DNA from: Prorocentrum cordatum | Taxonomy: Eukaryota > Sar > Dinophyceae > Prorocentrales > Prorocentraceae | Length of the DNA stretch: 32,224 nt | Direction: 5' to 3' | Assembly (NCBI GenBank): GCA_963575745.1 | Contig: CAUYUJ010001729.1 | Coordinates: 45,001-77,224 of the forward strand | Shown here: positions 7,870 to 16,618 of the stretch, piece by piece | Position numbering within the stretch: position 1 is the stretch's first letter | Layout of the letters: each line of letters starts with the position of its first letter | Translations under genes and position numbers: made by a program | Notes under the pieces: model-generated | Told to the model about the DNA's origin: nothing | The model's input: the letters and a program-made list of their open reading frames with translations, nothing else | Databases searched by the model: none

Positions 7870-7946
7870 AAACAGAAACTCTTGGCGCTCCACGCGGATT
7901 TCTTGGTCCCGCGCTGGGCCCTTCCGGCGGCGCCTCCGGCGCCGCC
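7870..7946. mobile_element. Foldback element with double-hairpin core, half copy C
   Basis: The left arm (CACGCGGATTTCTTGG...GCTGGGCCC) aligns with the left arm of copy B at about 27795-27850. The first core hairpin is perfect (7926-7946, GGCGGCGCC-TCC-GGCGCCGCC). The second hairpin and right arm are missing; unrelated sequence starts after 7946. Confidence 0.7.
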
Positions 7947-8095
7947 CGCCGTAATCTCGGAGGGCTCGGGAGCCCCCCCGGGCCTTCCGAGAAGTTCCCG
8001 AAGCCTTGCCCGAGGACGCAGAACCTTTTCTCAGAAGGCGCGAGGGCTTCTGAGAAGCCCCGCCGTCTTGTGAGAAGGCCGCCTCCTTCTCTCTA

Positions 8096-8330
8096 GGCCT
8101 CCTATAGATGGGGTCGGAGCAGATGGGGTCGGAGGATCGCGCCGCATCGTCGATGCATTGCCGATGCGGCTCCACGTGGAGCCCGATTTGCCTCACGCAG
8201 ACGGCGCCGATGCATCGCCGACGTCGCTGATGCACCGCCAGTGCATCGCCGATGCATCGGCGATGCATCGCCGATGCGTCGCCGATGCGTCGCCGACGCG
8301 GCGCGATCCTCCGACCCCATCTGGGAGGCC
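8096..8330. mobile_element. Foldback element Q, copy 1 (CGATGCATCG-filled)
   Basis: A perfect 24-bp inverted repeat, 8122-8145 and 8298-8321 (GATGGGGTCGGAGGATCGCG plus CCGC, and its complement), forms the arms, which extend outward to GGCCTCC...ATAG and GGGAGGCC with one internal duplication of GATGGGGTCGG. Between the arms are degenerate units of TCGCCGATGCATCGGCGATG, each partly palindromic. Open frames reading MHRRCIGDAS-like repeats come from the unit and exist in several frames and on both strands, so I do not call a protein. Confidence 0.85.
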
Positions 8331-8668
8331 TCTGTTCTCGCTTCCCCCCCCCGCTCGCCGCCGAGCCAGGTGGTGCCACCACCTCCCGCCACGTGCGCCC
8401 TCCTGGCGTCGCCTCCCAGCCTGGCCCGCTCCTCGACCTCGGCATCGCTCGGACGTGTGCATTTTTCCTCCGGCGAGGACCATCGAGGAGCATCCTCGAT
8501 CATTTGGCGAAAAAGCCACGCCCGAAACCGAAAAAAAACACAGGGAATGGACGTCCGAGCGATGGCGAGCGACCGCCCGGCCTCGACCGACCTGGCCGCC
8601 CCGGAGTCCCTCCGCGCTCGCCTGCGGCCCGGCGCCCGCACCTGCTCATGGGCTCTTAAGTCTCCAGG

Positions 8669-8806
8669 AGGGGAAAAAACACACAGACACAATTAATCGT
8701 CGATTCCCCAGAAAATATGGGAACATATGGGAAGTGGGGGGGAATACAAAAGACCCAAAACTATTGGAACTGTGTGTCTTTATTTGTGTGTCCTGGGGCC
8801 CCATTC
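8669..8806 (+). mobile_element. Small element S, copy 3 (most complete, compact)
   Basis: Runs from about AGGAGGGGAAAAAACACACA to GTGTCCTGGGGCCCCATTC. AAGTCTCCAGG occurs at 8658-8668 and at 8807-8817, on both sides, giving an 8- to 11-bp target-site duplication; which of the terminal bases belong to the element is ambiguous because its own left end resembles CCAGGAGG. Ends are imperfect inverted repeats. It is non-coding and inserted beside the left end of foldback element Q copy 2. Confidence 0.8.
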
Positions 8807-8815
8807 AAGTCTCCA

Positions 8816-9043
8816 GGCCTCCTGGATGGGGTCTCGGAGCAGCTGGGGTCGGAGGCTCGCGCTCCGTCGTCGATGCCTCGGCGACGCATCGGCGATGCGG
8901 CTCGCTGTGGGGCCGAATTTTAGCCACACCGACGTCGCCGATGCATCACCGACGCCGCCAGAGCATCGCCGATGCATCGCCGATGCATCGGCGATGCGGC
9001 GAGGTCCTCCGACACAATGTACTCCGACCCCATCCAGGAGGCC
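8816..9043. mobile_element. Foldback element Q, copy 2
   Basis: A perfect 18-bp inverted repeat, GGCCTCCTGGATGGGGTC at 8816-8833 and its complement at 9026-9043, forms the termini, with a further partly matched CGGAGG.CTCGCG inner arm. The interior is again CGATGCATCG-type units. It is the same size and plan as the element at 8096-8330, about 720 bases upstream, with diverged sequence. Confidence 0.85.
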
Positions 9044-9177
9044 CCTACAGTCGGGCCTGTCCCTCCTCAGGAGGAGGATTCGGAAGTAGTCGAAGAATAA
9101 CATGGGGACGATTTTTCGAAGTATGTTGTGACTATGTTTGAGCATGTCCTGGCTATTTTCCACTTGTCGGTCAAAAT

Positions 9178-9520
9178 CCGCCTGTAGGGGGACATGCCCG
9201 ACCTGAACCTGGACCCGGCTCTCGTCCAAGATCCACCTGTAGGGGGTCATGCCGACCTAATCTCAAGGAGCGACGGGCTCGGCTGTGCGGACATTCGCGT
9301 GTACGGTGGGTCGTTCGCGAAGGAATGTTCCCAGGAGGCCTCAGACCCTCGAAGGATCTCTTATCTGATGATGGCGGCGGTGATATCCATAGCCAAGCCT
9401 CGATTGGTGTTCCACCGGCTTCCAGACCCTGGATTCCTGATCTACGGGTTCGTTCCCCAATGCACTCACCGTCCAGATGAGCGACAGGTTCGGCCGTGGG
9501 GACATTCGTGCGTAAGCTAC
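9178..9520 (+). repeat. Short direct repeats in otherwise unique sequence
   Basis: A CC(A/G)CCTGTAGGGGG(A/T)CATGCC block occurs at about 9180 and 9232. A 36-base block starting GAGCGAC(G/A)GG(C/T)TCGGC and including GGACATTCG occurs at about 9268 and 9479. The open frame from 9194 to 10162 runs through these and then a long GGA/GGC tract; no domain is recognised. Confidence 0.55.
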
Positions 9521-9747
9521 CCGCGGACTGTCGCGCGTCATCGCCATCGTTTCCAACGCATCGCCATGTGGGAGAAGGTCCCACGGGAAATGGGTCCCGA
9601 GGTCATCCGCCGCTTTTGGGCTCCCCAGGGCTCTCCACGGGCCCCGAGACGGTCGGAAACCGGCTCAGGACGGAGATCCCGTCTTGGGAGAAGGCCCCTG
9701 GGTCTGGGACCCGTTTCCCGTAGGACCCGCTTCCCGCCTCCTCTTGA

Positions 9748-9893
9748 AGATGAGGAGGAGGAGGAGGCGGAGGAGGAGGAGGAGGAGGCGGAGGAGGAGG
9801 AGGCGGCGGAGGAGGAGGAGGAGGAGGCGGAGGCGGAGGAGGCGGAGGAGGAGGAGGAGGCGGAGGAGGCGGAGGAGGAGGAGGAGGCGGAGT
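9748..9893. repeat. GGA/GGC triplet tract
   Basis: About 146 bases of GAG/GCG/GGA triplets, purine-rich on +, with regular GGC interruptions. Reads as poly-Glu with Ala. Confidence 0.95.
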
Positions 9894-10074
9894 GTCCCCC
9901 CAGACAAGCTGGGGGCCAGCACCCGGGCCCCGGCGCGCGCGGGCCCTCCGGAGCCCGAGGTCGCGGTCATGGCGCTCGCCGTGCCCATCCTGCTCGGAGG
10001 CGCCCCCCTCCCCCCGTTCCCGCCCCCCCCGCTCGGCCGGCTCCTCGTCCTCGTTGTCCCCCCAGTACCCCGCG

Positions 10075-10291
10075 GCAGGAGGAGGATGAGGAGGAGGAGG
10101 AGGAGGAGGAGGAGGAGGGAGGAGGAGGAGGAGAAGAGCAGGAGAAGGAGGAGGAGGAGTAGGAGGAGGAGGAGGAGGAGGAGGAGGAGAGGAGGGAAAG
10201 GGAGGATGAAAGGGAGGATGGAGGAGGAGGAGGAGGAGGAGGAGGAGGAGGGGAGGAGGAGGAGGAGGAGGAGGAGGAGGAGGAGGAGGAG
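10075..10291. repeat. GGA triplet tract with interruptions
   Basis: About 215 bases of GGA/GAG with a few T and A interruptions (for example GGAGTAGGAGG near 10160 and GGGAAAGGGAGGATGAAAGG near 10195). GC-rich sequence without recognised features lies between this and the preceding tract (9894-10074). Confidence 0.95.
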
Positions 10292-10845
10292 CAGAGGGCC
10301 CGAGCGCCCTCCGCGGGCCCCCCCCCCTCCCAGGCCTTCCTGAGGGCAGCGTTCAGAATCGAATGCCGCCCGCGCCTGGCCCTGTTCTTCCCACCTGCCG
10401 CGGGAAGAGGAGTCGGGGGCGGCAAAGAGGGGGGTGATAACTAGGGGAGGGCTCTTATGGCGCGGGCCGTGATGTATCCTCAGACTTCATGGCGCCTCTT
10501 CTCGTTCCATTACGTCCCTGGCCCCCCACCTGGGCCGCGCACGTGCCGCCGGCTATGATTTGCGCCCCCCCTCTTGCACGCCCCCCTTTTGGACGCCCCC
10601 GAAGGAGCAGGATCCAGTGTAAACCCAAGGCGCATCAACGATGTTGCAATACGCCATCCCTTCAAGTTTGTTCACCGGTTCATGCCAGAATTTCCTTTTC
10701 ATTGCCGGAAGTGGCCCATTAGAAGACAATCTTATGAGCATATGAAGTTATGCCAAAATGCCATTCCTGGGACATCAGCCCCGCGGATCAACGTGTTTGT
10801 TGCGTCGTGACTGTCCCTAATCGTGCCAGAACACCACTCCTGGGA
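10292..10845. other. Unique sequence, no gene recognised
   Basis: A + frame at about 10590-10810 reads RHPFKFVHRFMPEFPFHCRK and is less biased in composition than its surroundings, but I recognise no family. Two related CC(A/T)CTCCTGGGACNTCA words at about 10766 and 10834 look like the start of the following tandem array. Confidence 0.4.
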
Positions 10846-10849
10846 CTTC

Positions 10850-11180
10850 AACACGGATGTGCGCGGTGCTGAGGCGGGAAACACATTTCGAAAGCGGATC
10901 GCCCTGCATCCGTGAACTTGTGACGAAGTTTGAAGATGGATGTCTGCGGAGCTAAGGCGAGAGTCACGAAAAAGGCCCGCCTTGCATCCGTGAGCCAGTT
11001 GCGAAATTTTAGAGAGCATGTGCGCAGGGCTAAGCTGAGCGCCCTTTTTCGAAGACGGCACGTCCTCCATCCGTGAAGCTGTTGTATTTCTCTACGACGG
11101 GTGGGCGCGGCGCTCTTGCGAGAGCCACATTTCGAAAGCGGCCAGCCCTCCATCCGTGAAGGTGTTGCAAATGTCAAGCG
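10850..11180 (+). repeat. 80-bp tandem repeat (CATCCGTGAA family), array 1
   Basis: The word CATCCGTGAA/G starts at 10907, 10985, 11068 and 11151, periods of 78, 83 and 83. Each unit also carries a GTGTGCGCGG.GCTAAGGCGAGAG-like block and a TTTCGAAAGCGG.C.GCCCT block. Divergence between units is substantial. A second array of the same family is at 25200-25570. Confidence 0.8.
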
Positions 11181-11306
11181 TCAGGATCACACATGATGAG
11201 GACATTTCAGGCGAAGCGGCCTGCCCGCCCTACCGACACGTCCAGGGGCGAGGCAGGGAGGACTTACTGCGAAGGCCTTACTGCCAGTGCCGCCAAACCT
11301 GAAAGG

Positions 11307-11307
11307 G

Positions 11308-11395
<88 letters not shown>

Positions 11396-11432
11396 TCGGC
11401 GGCGGCGGCGGCGCGGCGGCGACGACGACGAC
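11307..11432. repeat. ACG triplet tract ending in GCG
   Basis: About 28 GAC units, then GGCGGCGGCGG, then a few more GAC units, one compound microsatellite. Reads as poly-Asp, poly-Arg or poly-Thr depending on frame. Confidence 0.95.
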
Positions 11433-11697
11433 ACTGACGTGTGGGGGGATGGGGAGGGGGGCAGATCGGGGAGGGGGGAGACCAGGGGGTAGGGAGATGG
11501 GGGCGGATTAGAAGGGGAGGAGGGGGAACGCATGTTTCAGGTTTGGTTTAAAGGCGTTCGGGGGAACTGCGCCCCCCTCCCACTCGCTGCTCCGGAGGAG
11601 GAGGCGGCGGAGGGAGAGGAGCAGCACGACGTGCAGGAGGACGGAGGGAGGAATCAGGATAAGGAGGGTAGAGGAGGAGGAGGACGAGGATAAGGAG
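11433..11697. other. G-rich, non-repetitive stretch between triplet arrays
   Basis: Rich in GGGGAGGGGGGAG words at 11440-11530, then GGAGGA-rich sequence from about 11590. No gene recognised. Confidence 0.4.
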
Positions 11698-12175
11698 GGT
11701 GATGATGTTGCTGCTGCTGATGATGATGGTGGTGATGATGATGCTGATGATGATGATGATGGTGATGATGCTGATGATGATGAGGATGGGGATGATGGTG
11801 ATGATGATGATGGTGGTGATGATGACAATGACGATGATGATGACGATGACGACGACGATGACGATGATGATGGCGATGACGATGGCGATGACGGTGATGA
11901 TGACGATGACGATGACGACGATGTCGATGACGATGACGATGACGATGGCGATGGCGATGACGGTGATGTTGACGATGCCGATGATGATAATAATGATATG
12001 GATGATGGTGGTACCGCTGCTGCATATGATGATGGTGGCGATGCTGATGATGATGATTATGATGATGCTGATGCTGATGATGATGCCAGTTCTGATGATG
12101 ATGATGATGAAGTGGCTGCTGATGATGATGACGACGATGCGGGTGATGTTGGTTGAGGGGAATGGTTGTGTTGGT

Positions 12176-12220
<45 letters not shown>

Positions 12221-12243
12221 CATGATCATGATCATGATCATGT

Positions 12244-12276
<33 letters not shown>

Positions 12277-12690
12277 CGATGACGATGCTGATGACGATAA
12301 CAGTGGTAATGTTGATGATGATGCTGACGGTGATGATGATGATAGTGATGATGATGATGACGATGCTGATGCTGATTCTGCTGATGCGGATGATGATGAT
12401 GATGATGATGATGATGCTGATGCTGATGACGGTGATCATGATGCGGATTATGATTATGAGATTGTTGATGATGATCATGATCATGCGAATGGGGATGCTG
12501 ATGCTGATGATGATGCGGATCGCGATGGTGATGCTGGTGGTGGTGATGCTGATGATGAGGATGCTGATAATGATGATGATGCTGCTGCTGATGATGATGA
12601 TGATGAAGCTGGTATCGATCAGGATTATGATTGTGGTTATGGTGATGGTGATGAGGATGAGGATGAGGATGATGAGGAGGGAGAGGGTGG
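11698..12690. repeat. GAT-family triplet array (about 1 kb)
   Basis: A long array of GAT with GAC, GCT, GGT and GTT variants, including a perfect (ATGATC) palindromic stretch near 12218-12245. Frame-dependent open frames of up to 395 codons encode poly-Asp, poly-Met, poly-His or Ile/Thr-rich peptides; codon structure is the repeat itself. Confidence 0.95.
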
Positions 12691-12949
12691 ATAATAATGA
12701 GGGGCAGGAGGGAGGTGGAAGACGAGGAGGAAGTGGAAGAGGAGAGCGCTCCAGATTGAGGAGGAGCAGGAGAAGGCAGGATGCAGGAGAGACCAGGAGA
12801 ACGAGGATGATGCGGATGAGGTTGTGGGCGTGGAGAGGCATGAGGATCCTCGCTCATCGACTCCGAAATCCAACGAGCGTGCAGTATCGCTGCGTGGATG
12901 ACGGCTTGCACCTTGCATCACCAGCGAGCGCAGCCGCGGGCCTCACCTT
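12691..12949. other. Purine-rich flank of the GAT array
   Basis: Declining GAGGA/GATGAGG content followed by unique sequence. No gene recognised. Confidence 0.4.
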
Positions 12950-13265
12950 GCTGGAGTCGAAGTCGGAGCGTCTTTCAGTTTTGCTATAAGAATTTGATGT
13001 GCCCCCCACTATCCAGGAGTAGCTTTGAGATCGACCCCGAGTTTCTGTTTGTTCAGATATGAAGTTGTCAATCATTCGGGAGAGCTGCAGGGCCATGCCT
13101 CACCTCCACACCACCAGGGCAAATAAATGGTGGCCGAGCATCTTTATTCAGCCGAGTGCGTGCGTACATCATCGGCGTCGTCACTTTCTGGTCAAAGCAG
13201 CTGTCGCTGGCAACGCAGGTTAGATGTTCTCTCTCAGCGTCTTCCTCTGCTTCGCCATGCGCCTT
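12950..13265 (-). other. Candidate coding exon(s) on the minus strand with donor-like sites (tentative)
   Basis: On the minus strand, a balanced, non-repetitive open frame (about 13265-13100, around HLTCVASDSCFDQKVTTPMM and ICPGGVE) runs to GTGGAG-GTGAGGC, and a second (about 13080-12950, around LSRMIDNFISEQTETRG) runs to AGCAAG-GTGAGGCC. Both junctions match the consensus 5' splice donor. However, the two frames are separated by only about 19 bases, too short for an intron, and I recognise no protein family. A duplicated or frameshifted exon fragment is possible. The evidence is composition and donor-like motifs only. Confidence 0.25.
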
Positions 13266-13633
13266 GGTTATGATTGTCGATGCATGCCCGTTCGGCGCCC
13301 AAGGCTGCAGCCGTTCGCAGGCTGCTGCCAAGCGGTGAGCTGACCGCGCAGTCGCGACAACCGACACACACACACATACACGTTGTAGCTGCTGTCTGTC
13401 AGCTAACTGAGATCCTCCAAGACTTTCGTCTCGCTGTGCCCCTCTCCCTCCGTCCCTTCACTCACCCTTCCCCTCTCCCCCCCCACACGTTCGCCATCCT
13501 CCCTCCTTTTCGCTTCACACGCGCTTCGCTTCTGCCTCCCTTGGCCTTTTCACTTGCCTCCCCCCCACTCCCCCGGCCCCCCTCTGCTCGTGCTGAGCAC
13601 CCGCGCTCTTGGTGCGGAGGACATGGGGGCGAA
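13266..13633. other. Unique, pyrimidine-rich sequence
   Basis: A short (CA)n run is at about 13365-13380, then pyrimidine-rich sequence (CCTCCCTC, CTCCCCC words) leads to the AGG tract. No gene recognised. Confidence 0.4.
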
Positions 13634-13681
13634 GAGGAGGAGGAGGAGGAGGAGGAGGAGGAGGAGGAGGAGGAGGAGGGG
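13634..13681. repeat. AGG triplet tract
   Basis: About 16 AGG units on +. Confidence 0.95.
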
Positions 13682-13789
13682 TAGGAGGAGATGGCGGCCT
13701 CCTCCACCCTCCCTCACCTCGCCCTCCCCAGACATCCGGCGTCTCGATTTGTTCGAGACACGGGCCCCCGACCTCTCGTCCGCCTTCCT

Positions 13790-13890
13790 GGGGTCGGTTT
13801 CTTGTCCCGGGTCGTTTTCTCACGGTGTCCTGAGGCCCGGCAAGGGCCCCAGGCGGCCGAAAACGATGAACAAAAACATGTTGTCTCCAT
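13790..13890 (+). repeat. Dispersed repeat R1, third diverged copy
   Basis: GTCCCGGGTCGTTTTCTCA, GGTGTCCTGAGGCCCGGC, GGGCCCCAGG and GAACAAAAAC align in order with 1915-2015. Similarity is weaker than between the first two copies. Confidence 0.4.
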
Positions 13891-14061
13891 GTTTTCGAGA
13901 CGCCAGTACGTCGGGGTCCCCCCCCCGAGTTCACAGTGCCCGCCCGTGGTGCGCATCATGGCCTGGCGCTGTGCTGCGCCGCTCCCTCGGCCTCGTCCCC
14001 TCCTCTTCCCTGGCCTGCTGCCCTCCCCTTCCCCTCCTCTTTCCATCCTCTCCACTCCCTC

Positions 14062-14168
14062 CCCCTCCTCCTCCTCCTCCTCCTCCTCCTCCTCCTCCTC
14101 CTCCTCCTCCTCCTCCTCCTCCACCTCCTCCACCTCCTCCACCTCCTCCTCCACCTCCTCCTCCACCT
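14062..14168. repeat. CCT triplet tract with CCA interruptions
   Basis: About 107 bases, CTC/CCT with regular CCACCTCCT units at the 3' end. It abuts the retroelement fragment. Confidence 0.95.
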
Positions 14169-14169
14169 C

Positions 14170-15172
14170 TGGCTGGAGGCCAAGCCTGCGTGGCAATGCT
14201 TGCGGGACCCGATGGCGGCCGCATGGAGGAGCCTTTTGAGGATCGGCTGGGCAAGGCACTCCAGCATCCTCCTGGAGACCGACGAGGGCGACATGGTCCT
14301 GCACCTGCATCCTGAGGAGGTGGGCCAGCGAATCAGGGAGGACATCCAGCGATGGCAGGGTCGACATGTCCTGAGCCACACGGGTATCCCGCGGAAGCCG
14401 ACGGCTACCTCATAGATGCGTGCGGTCCGCACCGTGCTGGCGCCCCCGAGAGGGCGGCCCTGAGGAGTATGAGGGCAGGCCAGCCACGCAAGCTGTGGTC
14501 GGGCTCCTCCTGGGGCGCGGTCAAGAGCTCAGAGGCATTGCCCGCACTACCCCTTCTGCACCGCCTCGGCAGCAGCTGTGCACGAAGGGCCACCGGTCTT
14601 TCGAGTGCCCGACCAGCCTGGCTGCGGGCGAGAGTGAAGGCGACGCGATCGAGCCCGTCTTCGAGCTGCACGCCAAGGTTAGGCAGAGGCTCATGGAGCG
14701 GCTCTATATCGGAGCTGCGGACCAGGACTACGACAGATTCGACCTGTGCGGACGCCGTGCAGGAAATCTTCTGGTTGGGCGACTGGTCGTCGCCTCAGGC
14801 TGGGCGGTCGACGATCGTGTACTACGACGACTCGGGCTACGACACGGCGTGTGCGTCCAGATGGGGGCCAACAACGTCCCAGTACGAGCGGTGTTTGGCA
14901 CTTTCCCTGGACATCGCCAAACTGTCGGGAGGTCTGAGCGATGGGGGCTCCTCCAGGCGCTCCGCCACATGTCTTACCTCCACTTCGTGGTCGCAGACTT
15001 GGCGGCGCTGGCCAGAGAGGTGGAGGAGTGGGACCCACGGCATGTTGACGCCGCCGGCCAGACCGCCGACCTCTGGAGGAAGATTCTCCGGGTGTCTGAG
15101 GGCCTGACCAAGCTTGCTGCCTGCTGGTGCCCTGGGCACCGTGCCTTTGACGACTACCTTGTACCAGCCTGA
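14170..15172 (+). pseudogene. Retroelement polyprotein fragment: RT-connection, Cys/His motif and RNase H-like domain
   Basis: Three reading frames must be joined to follow the similarity. Frame a (14173-14415) reads WRSLLRIGWARHSS, then HLHPEEVGQRI and DIQRWQGRHVL, resembling the connection segment after the RT palm in dinoflagellate LINE-like polyproteins. In frame b, LCTKGHRSFECPTS (about 14574-14615) matches the C..HR.ECP motif that normally precedes RNase H. A third frame around 14810-14850 carries IVYYDDSGYD, a plausible decayed form of the TDGSG first RNase H motif. Frame b then resumes with GHRQTVGRSERWGLLQALRH (QTV at 14918-14926, Glu of the second motif), VVADLAALAREV (Asp at 14996-14998), TADLWRKI and ACWCPGHRAFDDYL, ending at a TGA at 15170-15172. 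No RT catalytic region lies upstream; a CCT tract occupies that position. It is a 5'-truncated, frameshifted copy, as expected for LINE-type insertion. Confidence 0.75.
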
Positions 15173-15234
15173 AACAGATCCCTATCCCTATGATTCGCAT
15201 CGCCTTGTCTCGATGCCGATCTTAGGGATCCCTT

Positions 15235-15322
15235 CAAATTCTGAGGGTGCATCCCTGAGATTGTCATCGCGTTTTGGCTGGCCAATCTTAGGGAACGGTA
15301 TAAGCTCGAGGCTGGTTAACCT
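15235..15322 (+). repeat. Dispersed repeat R2, copy b
   Basis: Aligns with 2047-2132 (see there). It starts about 60 bases after the stop of the retroelement fragment, so it may be part of that element's 3' tail. Confidence 0.6.
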
Positions 15323-15385
15323 TGCTGGAGACACCCAGAGGGAGGTCGCCGACCTCTACGGCAACGAGTGGGCCGCCCCCTCGCG

Positions 15386-15388
<3 letters not shown>

Positions 15389-15436
<48 letters not shown>
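15389..15436. repeat. (GT)n microsatellite
   Basis: About 23 uninterrupted GT steps, followed by a 10-base G run at 15446-15459. Confidence 0.97.
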
Positions 15437-15570
15437 GGTGGTGGGTGGGGGGGGGGGGGACCCCCGTCACCCCGGGATGCCAGAGACGTTGGTCAGCTCG
15501 TCGTTTAAGGGCAAGAGTGAGCGACGCCAAGACAGGAGGGAACCCTCATCGCCTGGCTGATGGCGGCGGT

Positions 15571-15645
15571 CCTCCTCCTCCTCCTCCTCCTCCTCCTCCT
15601 CCTCCTCCTCCTCCTCCTCCTCCTCTTCCTCCTCCTCCTCCTCCT
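15571..15645. repeat. CCT triplet tract
   Basis: About 25 CCT units with one CTT interruption. Confidence 0.95.
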
Positions 15646-15767
15646 GGCGTCTGAGAGGGTGCCCGCGAGCGCGCGACGCAGAGCTGGGGCCGAGCGTGCA
15701 CAGCTGGGCCACGCCCGCCACGAGCCCGTGCCGAGGGGGGCCGCCAGGCTCGACCACCAAGGGGCCT

Positions 15768-15990
15768 CCCCCTCCTCCTCCCTCACCTCCTCCTGCTCCT
15801 CCTCCTCCTCTCCTCCTCTCCTCCTCCTCCTCCTCCCTCCTTCCCTCTCTTTTCCTCCTCCTCCCCCTCCTCTCCTCCTCCTCCTCTCCTCCTCCTCCTA
15901 CTCTTCCTCATCCTCATCCTCTCCTCCTCCTCCTCCTCCTCTCCTCCTCCTCCTCCTCCATCCTTCCCTCTTCCTACTCCTCCTCCTCCC
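15768..15990. repeat. Imperfect CCT-rich tract
   Basis: Roughly 220 bases of pyrimidine-only + strand (CTC, CCT, TCCC, CTTTT) with a CATCCTCATCC segment near 15908. Long Pro/Ser/Leu open frames here are composition artefacts. Confidence 0.9.
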
Positions 15991-16094
15991 AGCTGCAGAT
16001 CGGGGGCGGCCCCCCGACGGCGCTCCGGGCACTCTGGCACGAGCGCGGGCAGGCGCTCCGAAGCCTCGCCCTCCGCGTCCCCCATTGCTCCTCA
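15991..16094. repeat. Segment bounded by a GCTGCAGATCGGGG(C/G)G direct repeat
   Basis: GCTGCAGATCGGGG occurs at 15992-16005 and at 16205-16218, each at the 3' edge of a CCT tract. This suggests tract-plus-flank duplication of about 213 bases. Confidence 0.6.
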
Positions 16095-16203
16095 GCCTCC
16101 TCCTCCTCCTCATCCTCCTCCTCGTCTCCTCCCTCCGTCCCTCTTCTTCCTCCTCCTCCTCCTCCTCATCCTCCTCCTCCTCCTCCTCCTCCTCCTCCTC
16201 CTA
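16095..16203. repeat. CCT triplet tract
   Basis: About 110 bases of CCT with CAT and CTT interruptions. Confidence 0.93.
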
Positions 16204-16218
16204 GGCTGCAGATCGGGG

Positions 16219-16618
16219 CGCCGGGGGCCGCTGCTCGGGGCCCGCTGCTGGGGGGGGGAGTCGTGCTCGGCCGCTGGACCACGGACTCCTCCGTGCGGGG
16301 CGCTCGGGGGGCCGGGTCGTCCGGGGAGGCCGCCACCGGTGCCGGGCCAGATGCCGGCCTGTTTTCTCGGGGCGGTGCCTCCGCGGAGGCCTAAGCGCAG
16401 GCGCCGATTGTGTCTAGTGTGCTGTGCTTGGTTTCGTGCGCTTCCGTGGCCATCATCTGGCCGCTGAGGGTCCATACTTATTTTTACCTAACAGCTCTTG
16501 CTGATAGGTTTCTAGTGGTCTCAAAAGAGAGCATCATGACTCCTCAGGGGGGTCTGGGCGGGACCCGGACAGGCTGCCGCCGCGGCTGCCGCCGCACTCG
16601 TTTTTTGCAAACAGTCAC
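16219..16618. other. Unique GC-rich sequence, no gene recognised
   Basis: From 16410 the GC content drops locally (TTATTTTTACCTAACAG near 16479 resembles a branch/polypyrimidine/acceptor stretch, but no coding exon follows that I recognise). Confidence 0.35.

Noticed and set aside
6901-8493. 530-codon minus-strand open frame
   Set aside because: It runs through microsatellites, elements S and Q and the 64-bp tandem repeat; no domain recognised.
8658-8817. Element S copy 3 as a spliced introner, with GT in the left and AG in the right duplicated flank
   Set aside because: Removing GT...AG would not restore the pre-insertion sequence (lengths 157 versus 149), and no flanking exon is recognised.
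9194-10162. 322-codon open frame ending in poly-Glu, resembling an acidic-tail protein
   Set aside because: The acidic part is the GGA/GGC tract and the preceding part contains direct repeats without recognised domain.
11654-12911. Open frames of up to 395 codons encoding Ile/Thr-, His- or Asp-rich proteins
   Set aside because: They are the GAT array read in frame; equivalent long frames exist on both strands and no start, domain or non-repeat composition supports a protein.
12950-13265. A confident two-exon gene with GTGAG donors
   Set aside because: The implied intron between the frames would be about 19 bases and no homology is recognised; kept only as a tentative feature.
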